Source: Roseomonas sp. (GTDB lineage: Bacteria > Pseudomonadota > Alphaproteobacteria > Acetobacterales > Acetobacteraceae). Taken from it: DNA of 64,000 bases. Under the pieces are notes generated by a model. That model made no database searches. It was not told the origin of the DNA and saw only the letters and a program-made list of their open reading frames with translations. Below are positions 50,327 to 59,952 of the stretch, one piece after another (position 1 is the stretch's first letter; the number at the start of each line of letters is the position of its first letter). The position numbers and the translations under genes are program-made. The stretch lies in NCBI GenBank assembly GCA_020249505.1, contig JADCFN010000001.1, positions 62,001-126,000 of the forward strand, read 5' to 3'.

Positions 50327-50968
50327 TCAGGATGTTCGAGGCCGGTTCGCGCGCCCAAAGGCTGCCGGGTTTTCCGCTTCTGCTGCGATCAAGGCCGCGA
50401 TGAACTGGGAGATATTCTCACGGATTGAACCCTCATTGGCCAGCTTCAAGCGTTGCGGGCCTACGAGGGACGAACTGAAGGCTGCTGTGAAGGGCGCTGT
50501 TATCTCCCGTTCAAATATGATGGCGTTGTCGGCAAGCCTTGTCAGGCGATAGCGAACCTTAGACGTGACCGTCATATCAAACCCCATGATGGGCTGCTTC
50601 AGTTCGATCAGGCTGGCCTCGAGCCTGAAGCGTTCATCGCGGCTTGCGAGCATGGTGCGCACCGAAAGGCTCAGGCGCAGCGCTTCAGCCAAGTCGCTGT
50701 TTGACATATCAGTGTCCACTGCAAGGGGGCCCATCATGACAACGTTCATTGCCTTCATAGCGGGGTCGGTTTCCTGCCCACCGGAAACCTGCCCAACCCC
50801 AACAGCCTCGCGCAGATTCGAATTGGCGGAAATGCTGGTTTGCGGGGTATTCGGGGCGAACATGGCGCCCGGTTTCGATCCGCCCGCGCAAGCCGAAAGA
50901 CCAAGCGCCAGAACCAATAGCGTCAATGGTCCGAAATTGCGCGTGAAAGCCGATCTACGCGATGCCAT
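50327..50968 (-). CDS. Uncharacterised lipoprotein
   Basis: The 213-residue protein has a signal peptide ending in lipobox LSAC (Cys27), so it is membrane anchored. The rest shows a mixed alpha/beta pattern (MMGPLAVDTDMSNSDLAEALRLSLSVRTMLAS, FRLEASLIELKQPIMGFDMTVTSKVRYRLT) with no family I can name. The arrangement of a beta-strand pattern for small-ligand or protein contact is reminiscent of proteins grouped as outer-membrane assembly or hypothetical lipoproteins. It is divergent from the exported gamma-glutamyltransferase. Confidence 0.8.
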   Translation of the reverse strand: MASRRSAFTRNFGPLTLLVLALGLSACAGGSKPGAMFAPNTPQTSISANSNLREAVGVGQVSGGQETDPAMKAMNVVMMGPLAVDTDMSNSDLAEALRLSLSVRTMLASRDERFRLEASLIELKQPIMGFDMTVTSKVRYRLTRLADNAIIFEREITAPFTAAFSSSLVGPQRLKLANEGSIRENISQFIAALIAAEAENPAAFGRANRPRTS

Positions 50969-51102
50969 ATCTTGTCTCCCGGTCGAAAATGTCTGAGGAA
51001 AATCGTGCCATTTCCGGCACGGCGCAGCAATAGGGTCGCGGGCATGTCTGGGGTTTGCCGACGCATCCCGCTATGCTGACGCCAAAGCAGCAGGCCCACG
51101 CC

Positions 51103-52782
51103 ATGATCCGTTTCCTTCTTCTCCTCTCTCTTCTCCTCGCCCCCCTTCTCGCCGTCGCCCAACCCGCGCAGCGCCATATCGTCGCGGCGGGTCATCCGCT
51201 GGCCGTTGAAGCCGGGCTTGGCGTACTGCGGGATGGCGGCAGCGCGATTGATGCCGCGGTCGCGGTGCAGGCAGTGCTGACACTGGTGGAACCGCAATCC
51301 TCCGGCATTGGTGGTGGCGCCTTCATCATGTTCCGCCGTGCCGCCGATGGCGGGATCGAAGCCTGGGATGGGCGGGAGGTCGCGCCCGCTGCCGCAACGC
51401 CGGCGCTTTTCCTGCGCGATGGCCGGCCCATGCCCTTCCTGGAAGCCATGGCCAGCGGGCGGTCCGTTGGTGTGCCGGGTGCGTTGCCGGTGCTGGAAGC
51501 CGCTCATCGCGCCCATGGCAAGCTGCCCTGGGCACGGCTTTTTGAGCCCGCCATTCGCCTCGCCGAAGAAGGTTTTGCGGTCAGCCCGCGCCTTGCCCGC
51601 GACATCGCCGCCGATACGCTGCTGCTGCGCCGGGACGCTGGTGCCGGCGCCTATTTCTTCACCCCCGATGGCCTAGCCCTGCCGGTTGGGCATCGGCTCC
51701 GCAACCCTGCTTTGGCCGAGACATTGCGTGCTGTGGCGCGCGATGGCGCGGCAGCGCTGCAACAGGGCCCGATTGCGGAGGACATCATCGCCGCGATCCG
51801 CAACCATCCGACCAATCCGGGCGTCATGGCGCTGGAAGATTTGGCCCGCTACCAGCCACGTCAGCGGAGCGCCATTTGCACGCCCTATCGCAGTTTTCGG
51901 GTCTGTGGCTTTCCGCCACCCTCCTCCGGTGGGGTCGCGGTCGCGCAAATCCTTGGTCTGCTCGAACATTTCGATATGCCGCGGCTGGACCCGCGCGGCG
52001 TGGATGCGGCGCATTTATTGGCGGAAGCCGGGCGCTTGGCCTTTGCCGATCGCAACCTTTACCTGGCCGATGCGGATTTTGTGCCGGTGCCGGTGCTGGG
52101 CCTGACGGACCGCGCCTATTTGACCGCGCGCGCGCAATTGATGGATCGCGACCGCGCCATGCAGAATGTGCGTGCGGGCAATCCTTCATGGCGGGAAACA
52201 TTCCTTGCCCCGCAAACCCAGGATCATGAGGCCGGCACCAGCCACATCGCCATTGTGGATGGCGCGGGCAATGCGCTTTCCATGACCACCACGATTGAAG
52301 CGATTTTCGGCGCGCGGATCATGGTGCGCGGCTTTTTGCTGAATAACCAACTGACCGATTTCAGCTTTGCGCGGGAAGCAAATGGCCGGCCCATCGCCAA
52401 TCGGGTGGAGGGGGGCAAAAGGCCGCGGTCATCCATGGCGCCGTCCATTGTGCTTGATGGCGCGGGGGCGCTTCATGCCGTGGTGGGTTCACCGGGCGGG
52501 CCGCGCATCATTGGCTATGTGGCGAAAACGCTGGTGGGCTTGCTCGATTGGGGGTTACCGCCAGAAGAAGCCCTGGCGCTGCCCCATATCGGCAGCATGG
52601 GCGGGCCGGTGGAACTTGAACAGGGCACGCCGGCGGCTGGCCTGGCGCCGGCGCTGCGGGCGCGGGGGCATGAGGCAACGATTCGCGGGATGATTTCGGG
52701 CCTGCAAGTGATCCGCGTGACCTCTGGCGGGCTGCTCGGCGCTTCCGACCCCAGGCGCGAAGGGGTAGCGCGTGGCGATTAG
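51103..52782 (+). CDS. ggt: Gamma-glutamyltransferase, exported
   Basis: ATG 51103 gives 559 residues and a signal peptide ([20 protein letters not shown]). Conserved motifs are [39 protein letters not shown], the autoprocessing and nucleophile Thr in [25 protein letters not shown], and [11 protein letters not shown]. The enzyme is periplasmic and breaks down glutathione or gamma-glutamyl compounds to recover amino acids. It differs clearly from the paralogue at 10689, which lacks the signal. Confidence 0.94.
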   Translation: MIRFLLLLSLLLAPLLAVAQPAQRHIVAAGHPLAVEAGLGVLRDGGSAIDAAVAVQAVLTLVEPQSSGIGGGAFIMFRRAADGGIEAWDGREVAPAAATPALFLRDGRPMPFLEAMASGRSVGVPGALPVLEAAHRAHGKLPWARLFEPAIRLAEEGFAVSPRLARDIAADTLLLRRDAGAGAYFFTPDGLALPVGHRLRNPALAETLRAVARDGAAALQQGPIAEDIIAAIRNHPTNPGVMALEDLARYQPRQRSAICTPYRSFRVCGFPPPSSGGVAVAQILGLLEHFDMPRLDPRGVDAAHLLAEAGRLAFADRNLYLADADFVPVPVLGLTDRAYLTARAQLMDRDRAMQNVRAGNPSWRETFLAPQTQDHEAGTSHIAIVDGAGNALSMTTTIEAIFGARIMVRGFLLNNQLTDFSFAREANGRPIANRVEGGKRPRSSMAPSIVLDGAGALHAVVGSPGGPRIIGYVAKTLVGLLDWGLPPEEALALPHIGSMGGPVELEQGTPAAGLAPALRARGHEATIRGMISGLQVIRVTSGGLLGASDPRREGVARGD

Positions 52783-52842
52783 CCGGTTTAACAACCAAAT
52801 CCGGAACATGTGGTAGCAAGGTTCAGTTTTTTCGGGGTGTTC

Positions 52843-53619
52843 ATGATCAAGAAAGCGGTGATTCTGGCTGGCGGGCGCGGCACCAGGCTTGGCGCAGAAA
52901 CCCAGCTTCGTCCCAAGCCCATGGTGGATATTGGCGGGCGGCCGATCCTTTGGCACATCATGAAGTCTTATGCCGCGCATGGCATCAAGGATTTCGTGAT
53001 TTGCCTTGGCTATAAGGGCCAGCAGATCAAGGAATATTTTTTGGACTACCGCGCCCATTCATCGGATCTGACACTTGATCTCGCGACCGGCACCGCAACT
53101 TGGCTGACCCCGCCCGCCGAGGATTGGCGCGTGACGCTGGTTGACACGGGTGAGGATACGCAAACCGGTGGCCGGCTTGGCCGCGTAGCGCAGCATTTGC
53201 GGGGCGAAGAAGGTTTTTGCCTGACCTATGGCGATGGTGTTTCGGATGTGGATATCGGGGCGCTGATTGCCTTTCACCGCGCCCATGGTCGCGACGCCAC
53301 CGTGACCGCCGTGGTTCCGCCAGGGCGTTTTGGGGCTTTGGAACGGGCGGGCGATAGCGTGCGCGCATTCACCGAAAAACCGCCCGGTGATGGGGCGACC
53401 ATCAATGGCGGGTTTTTCGTGCTTTCGCCCCGCGTGCTGGACCGCATTGATGGCGATGATTGCGTCTGGGAACAGGCGCCGTTGCGGGGCCTTGCCGCCG
53501 ATGATCAGCTCCGCGCCTTTGATCATCGCGGCTTTTGGCACCCGATGGATACACCGCGTGATCGCGATGTGCTGGAAGGGCTTTGGCAGGACGGCACGGC
53601 GCCCTGGAAGCAATGGTAA
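52843..53619 (+). CDS. rfbF: Glucose-1-phosphate cytidylyltransferase
   Basis: The 258-residue protein starts at ATG 52843 (an earlier in-frame ATG is not conserved). The nucleotidyltransferase motif KAVILAGGRGTRLGAE and KPMVDIGGRPILWHIM is followed by FVICLGYKGQQIKEYF and GDGVSDVDI. These define RfbF/DdhA-type enzymes, which make CDP-glucose from CTP and glucose-1-phosphate. It is the first gene of a three-gene operon; its stop overlaps the next start by one base (TAATG). Confidence 0.96.
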   Translation: MIKKAVILAGGRGTRLGAETQLRPKPMVDIGGRPILWHIMKSYAAHGIKDFVICLGYKGQQIKEYFLDYRAHSSDLTLDLATGTATWLTPPAEDWRVTLVDTGEDTQTGGRLGRVAQHLRGEEGFCLTYGDGVSDVDIGALIAFHRAHGRDATVTAVVPPGRFGALERAGDSVRAFTEKPPGDGATINGGFFVLSPRVLDRIDGDDCVWEQAPLRGLAADDQLRAFDHRGFWHPMDTPRDRDVLEGLWQDGTAPWKQW

Positions 53620-54659
53620 TGCGCCAGCCCTCAGCGGCCTTCTGGCGCGGCAAGCGCGTATTGCTGACCGGCCATACCGGCTTCAAGGGGGCTTGGCTCG
53701 CGCTGCTGCTGGAACGGCTCGGCGCTGAGGTCACAGGTTTTGCGTTGGCGCCTGAGGCTGGGCCTTCTGCCTTTGTCGCCTTGCGCCCTGCCATCACCTC
53801 ACGCATCGGGGATTTGCGCGATGCGGCGGCGGTGCAGGCGGCGGTGCAGGCCGCGCGACCCGAAATTGTGCTGCACCTTGCTGCGCAAGCCCTGGTCGGG
53901 CGCGGTTATCGCGACCCTGAGGGCACTTTCGCCAGCAACGTGACCGGCACCATCAACCTGATGCAAGCCTTGCGCGGTGCGGGGGCGCGCGCTGCGCTGA
54001 TGATCACCAGCGACAAGGTCTATCGCAACAACAATCAGGGCCGCGCCTTTCGCGAGGATGATCCGCTTGGCGGTCATGATCCCTATAGCGCTTCCAAGGC
54101 GGCTTGCGAAATTGCGGTCGCTTCCTGGCGCGCGAGTTTCGGCGCCGAGATCGGGAGTATGGCAACCGCGCGCGCCGGCAATGTGATCGGCGGCGGTGAT
54201 TTCGGCGCGGAACGCCTGATCCCCGATCTGGTCCGCGCGCGCATGGCAGGTGAAACACTGGTGATCCGCCGCCCCGATGCCACGCGCCCCTTCCAGCATG
54301 TGTTGGATGTGCTGCGCGGGTATTTGCTGCATGCGGAAGCGCTTTGGCATGGCAGCGCACCGAAAGCGCTCAATTTCGGCCCGCGCGATGCTGAGATTTC
54401 TGTCCGTCATGTGCTGGAACTTTACGGCACCGCCGCCGGCGCACCGATTACGTGGGAAGCCGCGCCCGCGCCGCCCATGGAAGAAGCGCAGCGCTTGGCT
54501 TTGGACAGTAGCCTTGCCATGCAAAGCCTCGGCTGGGCACCGCGCCATGATGCTGCCAGCGCTATTGCCGCCACCGCGCGCTGGTATGAAGCCTGGCGCG
54601 GTGGTGCGGATGGCCGCGCGCTGGCCCTCGCGGAAATTGAGGATGCAGTTTCGCCATGA
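53619..54659 (+). CDS. rfbG: CDP-glucose 4,6-dehydratase
   Basis: ATG 53619 overlaps the stop of rfbF. The 346-residue short-chain dehydrogenase has the NAD-binding GHTGFKGAWLALLLERLGA, catalytic YSASKAACE and ITSDKVY, and ARAGNVIGGGDFGAERLIPDLVRA and GPRDAEISV motifs. It makes CDP-4-keto-6-deoxyglucose. It lacks the gene neighbours that would continue to CDP-abequose, tyvelose or paratose (no RfbH or epimerase in the window). Confidence 0.95.
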   Translation: MRQPSAAFWRGKRVLLTGHTGFKGAWLALLLERLGAEVTGFALAPEAGPSAFVALRPAITSRIGDLRDAAAVQAAVQAARPEIVLHLAAQALVGRGYRDPEGTFASNVTGTINLMQALRGAGARAALMITSDKVYRNNNQGRAFREDDPLGGHDPYSASKAACEIAVASWRASFGAEIGSMATARAGNVIGGGDFGAERLIPDLVRARMAGETLVIRRPDATRPFQHVLDVLRGYLLHAEALWHGSAPKALNFGPRDAEISVRHVLELYGTAAGAPITWEAAPAPPMEEAQRLALDSSLAMQSLGWAPRHDAASAIAATARWYEAWRGGADGRALALAEIEDAVSP

Positions 54660-55894
54660 ATGCTGATGCGCTTTGCCGCCCCATCACTGCCTGCCGCGCC
54701 TGTGGTGGCGCCATCAGCGCCATGTTCTGCGATCTGGGCGCGACACCGCTCGCCAATGACTACCCGTTGCCCGGTTCCGCGCCGCTGCCGCGCTACCCGC
54801 TCGCTGCCGTGGTCTGCGGCACCTGCCGCATGGTGCAATTGGATCATGTGGTGGAAGCCGAGGCGATCTTCACCGATTACGCCTATTTCTCATCATTTTC
54901 GGAAAGCTGGCTTGATCACGCCGCGCGTTATGCGAGCGCGATGCGTGAGCGGCTTGCACTCGGCGCGCAAAGCTTCGTGGTCGAGATCGCGAGCAATGAT
55001 GGCTATCTGCTGCGCAATTTCGTCGCCGCCGGCATTCCCTGCCTTGGCGTGGAGCCAGCCGCGAATGTTGCCGCCAGCGCTGTAGCCGCAGGTGTGCCGA
55101 CCGAAGTGCGCTTCTTTGGCCGTGAAGCAGCGCGCGATATCGTGGCGCGGCGTGGCCATGCGGATTTGGTGATTGCGAATAACGTGCTGGCGCATGTGCC
55201 GGATGTGGTGGATTTCGCCGCCGGGCTTGCGCATCTCGCGGGGCCGCGCGGTGTCGTCACCATTGAAGCACCGCACCTGCTGTCCTTCGTGGATGGGGTG
55301 CAGTTCGATACGATCTATCATGAACACTATGCCTATTGGTCACTCTACGCGGTGGAGCGCTTGCTGGCGGCGCAGGGCTTGCGCGTGTTTGATGTGGAAA
55401 AACTTGCAACCCATGGCGGTAGCCTCCGCTATTTCGCGACCGCCGATGCAACGCGCGTGGATATGCCAGGCGTGATTGCGATGCGCGCCGAAGAAGCCGC
55501 GCGGGGCATTGCGGGCGATGCCTTCTATGAGGGTTTCAATGCGCGCGTCGCGGCGGTGCTTGCGGCGTTCAAGGATTGGCTAGCGCAATGCCGCGCTGAG
55601 GGGTTGAAACTTGGCGCTTACGGCGCGGCGGCGAAGGGCAATACTTTCCTCAATGCCGCAGGCGTCACGGTCGCGGATTTCATCGCGGTGGCGGATCGCA
55701 ACCCGGCCAAGCAGAATCGTGTTTTGCCAGGCAGCGAAATCCCGATTGTCTCACCGGAAGCGCTGCTCGCGATGGCGCCGGATGTGATCCTGATCCTGCC
55801 CTGGAATTTGGCCGATGAAATCTCCAGCCAATTACGCGGGGCAGGCTTCAAGGGGCGGCTTGCGATAGCGCTGCCGGAACCGCGCTGGCTATAA
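54656..55894 (+). CDS. Class I SAM-dependent methyltransferase, sugar C-methyltransferase type
   Basis: The 412-residue protein has an N-terminal zinc-binding element (CRACGGAISAMFCDLGATPLAN, VVCGTCRMVQLDH: four Cys), then the SAM fold (FVVEIASNDGYLLRNFVAAGIPCLGVEPA) and a C-terminal domain with YGAAAKGNTFLN and ILPWNLADEI. This architecture (Methyltransf_13/11/14 modules) is typical of NDP-sugar C-methyltransferases. Next to the CDP-glucose dehydratase it probably adds a methyl group to the keto sugar, giving a branched deoxysugar. It overlaps the stop of the dehydratase (ATGA) and ends three bases before the convergent dppF gene. Confidence 0.88.
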   Translation: MNADALCRPITACRACGGAISAMFCDLGATPLANDYPLPGSAPLPRYPLAAVVCGTCRMVQLDHVVEAEAIFTDYAYFSSFSESWLDHAARYASAMRERLALGAQSFVVEIASNDGYLLRNFVAAGIPCLGVEPAANVAASAVAAGVPTEVRFFGREAARDIVARRGHADLVIANNVLAHVPDVVDFAAGLAHLAGPRGVVTIEAPHLLSFVDGVQFDTIYHEHYAYWSLYAVERLLAAQGLRVFDVEKLATHGGSLRYFATADATRVDMPGVIAMRAEEAARGIAGDAFYEGFNARVAAVLAAFKDWLAQCRAEGLKLGAYGAAAKGNTFLNAAGVTVADFIAVADRNPAKQNRVLPGSEIPIVSPEALLAMAPDVILILPWNLADEISSQLRGAGFKGRLAIALPEPRWL

Positions 55895-55897
55895 ACA

Positions 55898-56893
55898 TCA
55901 GGCCGCGTCGCGGCCTTCTTCCACCGCGTGGCAAGCAACCATGGCATCGCCTGCCGGCTTCAATTCCGGACGCTCCGCCTTGCAGCGCGGGCCAGCCAGC
56001 GGGCAGCGCGGGTGGAAGGCGCAGCCGGTGGGTGGGGTGATCGGGCTCGGCACCTCACCGCCGACCGGAATGCGCACCCGCCCGGTCATGTCCAGGTCCG
56101 GGATCGCTTCCATCAGCGCGCGCGTATAGGGATGGCGCGGGCGGCGAAACAGGCTTTCCGCCGGCGCCAATTCCGCGATGCGGCCCAGATACATCACGCC
56201 GATCCGGTCACTCACCTGCCGCACCACGGCCAAATTGTGGCTGATGAATAAATAGGTCAGCCCCATGCGGGACTGTAGTTCCTTCATCAGGTTCAGGATT
56301 TGCGCTTGCACCGAAACATCAAGCGCGGATGTCGGTTCATCGCAGACCAGAAATTCCGGATTGGATGACAAGGCGCGCGCGATTGAAATGCGCTGGCGCT
56401 GACCACCGGAAAATTCATGCGGAAACTTATGGCCATCAAGCGGCGATAGGCCAACCTGCGTGAGCAATTCCGCGACCTTCGCTTGCTCTGCCGCGCGGTT
56501 GGGCAGCAGGCCAAAGGCACGAATGGGTTCGGCGATAATATCCCGCACACGCCAGCGCGGATTGAGCGAGGCATAGGGGTCCTGGAAAATCATCTGCATC
56601 CGGCGGCGCTGATCGGATGCGGCGCGGGCCTCGGCCAAATCGCGCCCATCGAACATCACCTGCCCCGCACTGGGCCGATAAAGCCCAACCGCCAACCGCG
56701 CGACAGTGGATTTGCCACAGCCGGATTCACCCACCAGCGACAGGGTGGTGCCCTTGGGGACAGATAGGTTCACGCCATCCACGGCGCGCAGGATACGCTT
56801 GCCTTCACCGGCAATGAGGCGCTGCAAGGCCGGGCGCGAGACATCGAAATACCGCGCAGCATCGCGGAGTTCGAGCATGGGGGTCTCAGCCAT
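55898..56893 (-). CDS. dppF: Dipeptide/oligopeptide ABC transporter ATP-binding protein (DppF type)
   Basis: The 331-residue ATPase shows Walker A GESGCGKST, Q-loop QMIFQDPYASLNPR, signature FSGGQRQRISIARAL, Walker B FLVCDEPTSALDVS and the C-terminal oligopeptide-transporter domain with Cys-rich GCAFHPRCPLAGPRCKAERP. ATG 56893 is seven bases inside the dppD end. It is one of two ATPases of the complete importer in this operon. Confidence 0.94.
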   Translation of the reverse strand: MAETPMLELRDAARYFDVSRPALQRLIAGEGKRILRAVDGVNLSVPKGTTLSLVGESGCGKSTVARLAVGLYRPSAGQVMFDGRDLAEARAASDQRRRMQMIFQDPYASLNPRWRVRDIIAEPIRAFGLLPNRAAEQAKVAELLTQVGLSPLDGHKFPHEFSGGQRQRISIARALSSNPEFLVCDEPTSALDVSVQAQILNLMKELQSRMGLTYLFISHNLAVVRQVSDRIGVMYLGRIAELAPAESLFRRPRHPYTRALMEAIPDLDMTGRVRIPVGGEVPSPITPPTGCAFHPRCPLAGPRCKAERPELKPAGDAMVACHAVEEGRDAA

Positions 56894-57878
56894 GATGGGC
56901 GCCCTCCCCCGCCGCATAAAGCCAGCAGGCGGCCTGGGTTGGCCCCGCCGGCAGCAAATCCGGCCGGTCCTGCGCACAGCGTGCGAAGGCCTTGGGGCAG
57001 CGCGGATTATAGGCGCAGCCTTGCGGTATGGCGGAAAGCCGCGGCATGGCGCCATCAATCTGCGCGAGGCGCTCCACACGCCGATCCAAGGGCGGGATGG
57101 AACCCATCAACCCCACCGTATAGGGATGGCTTGCCTGCTTCACCACATTGCGCACCGGCCCAATTTCCGCGATGCGCCCGGCATACATCACGGCCACGCG
57201 ATCCGCCGTTTCAGCGATAACGCCCATATCATGCGTCACCAGCATCATCGCCGTGCCCTTTTCGCGCGCGAGCGATTTTAGTAGCGCGATGATCTGCGCC
57301 TGGATGGAAACATCCAAGGCGGTGGTCGGTTCATCCGCCACAATCAGGCGTGGTTCGGCACATAACGCCAGCGCAATCACCACGCGCTGACGCATCCCGC
57401 CCGAGAATTCATGCGGGTAGGAATCAATCCGCTGCGCCGCGGCGGGAATGCCCACCAGGTCAAGCCAGCCAATGGCGCGCTTGCGTGCCTCAGCCGGCGT
57501 GATCGGCAAATGCGTTGTCATGGTCTCGGCCAATTGGCGGCCCACCGTATAGAGCGGATTGAGCGTGGTGAGCGGGTCCTGGAAAATCGCGCCGATATCC
57601 TTGCCGCGAATGCGGCGCATGTCATCGTAGCGAAGATTGTCTATTCGCTTGCCATCCAGGCGGATTTCGCCGGCGGCGATCCTTCCGGGCGGTTCCAAAA
57701 GCCCGATAATCGCTGCCCCGGTCATGGATTTTCCGGCGCCCGATTCACCGACCACGCCCAGCACTTCGCCGGCAGAAATGGTGAAGGACACATCATCAAG
57801 TGCCACCAGCGTGCCGCGCCGCGTTGGGAATTCCACGCGCAAATGGCGCACTTCAAGCAAGGGGTTCTGGGCAGACAT
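56886..57878 (-). CDS. dppD: Dipeptide/oligopeptide ABC transporter ATP-binding protein (DppD type)
   Basis: The 330-residue ATPase has Walker A GESGAGKS, IFQDPLTTLNPLYTVGRQL, signature FSGGMRQRVVIALAL, Walker B LIVADEPTTALDVS and THDMGVIAETADRVAVMYAGRI. The C-terminal domain has the conserved Cys cluster (QGCAYNPRCPKAFARCAQ). The start (57878) overlaps the dppC stop by one base (TAATG). Confidence 0.94.
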   Translation of the reverse strand: MSAQNPLLEVRHLRVEFPTRRGTLVALDDVSFTISAGEVLGVVGESGAGKSMTGAAIIGLLEPPGRIAAGEIRLDGKRIDNLRYDDMRRIRGKDIGAIFQDPLTTLNPLYTVGRQLAETMTTHLPITPAEARKRAIGWLDLVGIPAAAQRIDSYPHEFSGGMRQRVVIALALCAEPRLIVADEPTTALDVSIQAQIIALLKSLAREKGTAMMLVTHDMGVIAETADRVAVMYAGRIAEIGPVRNVVKQASHPYTVGLMGSIPPLDRRVERLAQIDGAMPRLSAIPQGCAYNPRCPKAFARCAQDRPDLLPAGPTQAACWLYAAGEGAHHG

Positions 57879-58792
57879 TAGCGGAGCTTCGGATTGAGGG
57901 CGTCGCGCAGCCAATCGCCCAGAAGATTGACGGAAAGCACCATGGCAATCAGCGTGACACCAGGGAAGATCGTGATCCACCATTCGCCGCTGAAGAGGAA
58001 GTCATTGCCAATGCGGATCAGCGTGCCGAGTGAGGGTTGCGTCGCCGGCACACCCACGCCGAGGAAGGAAAGCGTTGCCTCAGACAATATCGCCAGCCCC
58101 AGATTGAGCGTCGCAATCACCAAAACCGGCCCCATCACATTGGGCAGCACGTGGGAAAGCATGATGCGCGGCGGTGCCACGCCAATCACGCGCGCCGCCT
58201 GCACATATTCCTTGTTGCGCTCCACCATGGTGGAACCGCGCACGGTGCGGGCGAATTTCGGCCATTCGCTGATGCCGATGGCGAAAATCACCACAAATAG
58301 CGCGATCTGGTCATGCACTTCGCGTGGAAGTGCAGCGCGCACCACACCATCAATCAACAGCGCCACCAGGATGGACGGAAAGGTCAGCTGCACATCGCAA
58401 ATACGCATCAGCAGCGCATCCAGCTTGCCGCCCAAATACCCCGCCAGCAGGCCAAGCGTAACCCCAAGTGTTGTCGCGAACAGTGTCGCGGAAAGCCCAA
58501 CCAGCAGCGACACCCGCGCGCCATACATGATGGCAGACAGCACATCACGCCCCTGGTCATCGGTGCCGAGCAGATAGGCACGCTCCCCTTCTTCCGTCCA
58601 GGAGGGCGGCTTGAAGGCATCAAGCAGATTGAGTGACGCCAGATCAAAAGGGTTATGCGGCGCGAGCCAGGGCGCGAAAAGCGCGCCCAGAATACAGATC
58701 AGCGCCACCACGGCAGAAAGCATGGTGATGGGGGACCGGGTGAAGGACCACCACAAATCACTGTCGAAAAACCGGCGGAGCGTTGCAGCCAT
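57878..58792 (-). CDS. dppC: Dipeptide/oligopeptide ABC transporter permease (DppC type)
   Basis: The ATG at 58792 is two bases after the dppB stop; a TTG two codons earlier is in the dppB end. The 304-residue protein has six membrane segments (first ~27-47). The N-terminal OppC-type domain and the EAA loop ARVIGVAPPRIMLSHVLPNVMGPVLV are typical. Pairs with DppB in the membrane. Confidence 0.94.
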   Translation of the reverse strand: MAATLRRFFDSDLWWSFTRSPITMLSAVVALICILGALFAPWLAPHNPFDLASLNLLDAFKPPSWTEEGERAYLLGTDDQGRDVLSAIMYGARVSLLVGLSATLFATTLGVTLGLLAGYLGGKLDALLMRICDVQLTFPSILVALLIDGVVRAALPREVHDQIALFVVIFAIGISEWPKFARTVRGSTMVERNKEYVQAARVIGVAPPRIMLSHVLPNVMGPVLVIATLNLGLAILSEATLSFLGVGVPATQPSLGTLIRIGNDFLFSGEWWITIFPGVTLIAMVLSVNLLGDWLRDALNPKLR

Positions 58793-58794
58793 GA

Positions 58795-59778
58795 TCAATG
58801 CGCCCCCTGCCCACGACCAATGCGGAGCCTGGGATCAACCGCGTAATAAAGCAGGTCAACAATCAGGTTGATGGTAACAAAAAGGGCGGAGATCAGCAGC
58901 AGATAGGCCGCCATCACCGGAATATCCGCCTGGTTGACGGATTGGATGAACAGCAACCCCATGCCTGGCCATTGAAACACGGTTTCGGTCACAATGGCGA
59001 AGGCGATGATCGCCCCCAATTGCAGCCCAACAATGGTGATCACCGGCACCAGCGTATTCTTGAGCGCATGGCCGAAATGCACGGCGCGGTTGGGCAGGCC
59101 GCGCGCGCGGGCGAATTTGATGTAATCCGCGCGCAGCACTTCCAACATCTCGGCCCGCACCAGGCGCATGATCAGGGTAAGCTGGAAAAGCCCGAGCGTG
59201 ATGGAAGGCAGGATCAGCGCCTTTATCCCTGTCCAGGTCAGGAATCCCGTGGACCACCAGCCAAGCTTCACCGTATCGCCCCGTCCGAAAGAAGGCAGCA
59301 CGCCAAGCCAGACAGCAAAGACCAGGATCAGCAAAATGCCGATCAGAAAAGTCGGCAGGGAAACGCCCACCAGGCTGAAGGTCAGGAAAAAGCGCGACAG
59401 CCAGGAATTGCGATAAAGCCCGGTATAGACCCCCAAGGGCACGCCAATCAGCAGGGCGAGGATGGCTGCGGTGAAGGCAAGCTCCAGTGTCGCCGGCGCG
59501 CGTTCCGCAATCAAATCCGCGACAGGCCGCGACAGGCGATAGGACAGCCCAAACTCGCCCTGCACCGCATTGCCAAGAAAGGTGCCGAATTGGACCCAGA
59601 AGGGCTGATCCAGCCCCAAATCCTTCACCAGCGCCTGGCGCTGCGCCTCCGTAAAATCCTGCCCGAGCATGATTGCCACTGGATCACCCACATAGGCGAA
59701 CATGGCGAAGGAAATCAGCGCAACTGTCAGCATCACAGGCAGGGCCTGCAAGATGCGGGAGATGATGAAGGCGAACAA
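58795..59778 (-). CDS. dppB: Dipeptide/oligopeptide ABC transporter permease (DppB type)
   Basis: TTG 59778 is chosen because GGAG lies eight bases upstream and the sequence begins FAFIISRILQALPVMLTVALISF, as homologues do; longer frames read through the palindromic repeats and are artefacts. The 327-residue protein has six membrane helices. The EAA-like ARARGLPNRAVHFGHALKNTLVPVITIVGLQLG loop is clear. Confidence 0.93.
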   Translation of the reverse strand: MFAFIISRILQALPVMLTVALISFAMFAYVGDPVAIMLGQDFTEAQRQALVKDLGLDQPFWVQFGTFLGNAVQGEFGLSYRLSRPVADLIAERAPATLELAFTAAILALLIGVPLGVYTGLYRNSWLSRFFLTFSLVGVSLPTFLIGILLILVFAVWLGVLPSFGRGDTVKLGWWSTGFLTWTGIKALILPSITLGLFQLTLIMRLVRAEMLEVLRADYIKFARARGLPNRAVHFGHALKNTLVPVITIVGLQLGAIIAFAIVTETVFQWPGMGLLFIQSVNQADIPVMAAYLLLISALFVTINLIVDLLYYAVDPRLRIGRGQGAH

Positions 59779-59795
59779 AGGGAAAGCTCCAGTAA

Positions 59796-59910
59796 GCATT
59801 TTCAAGCCAAGTGGAATCACTTGGCGACTCGGAAAATGCGACCACACAAAATGATGCATTTTCAAGCCAAGTGGAATCACTTGGCGACTCGGAAAATGCG
59901 ACCAAACAAA
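59796..59910. repeat. Two tandem 55-bp palindromic repeats (60-bp period) between dppA and dppB
   Basis: The two copies, 59796-59850 and 59856-59910, differ by one base (59845 C, 59905 A) and are spaced exactly 60 bp. Each copy contains a nested palindrome: outer GCATTTTC and GAAAATGC, inner CCAAGTG and CACTTGG. Transcribed from the minus strand, each forms a strong hairpin, so the messenger between the binding-protein gene and the permease gene carries two hairpins in a row. It probably stabilises the upstream dppA message or attenuates expression of the downstream genes, as REP elements do in the maltose operon. Confidence 0.85.
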
Positions 59911-59952
59911 TTCTCCAAGCGCGGCGGGCACAAAACCCGCCGCGCCAGGGGA

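Noticed and set aside
59779-59931. An N-terminal extension of dppB with two copies of a FPSRQVIPLGLKM peptide.
   Set aside because: The peptide is produced by reading the tandem palindromic repeat. TTG 59778 with GGAG upstream gives the conserved start.
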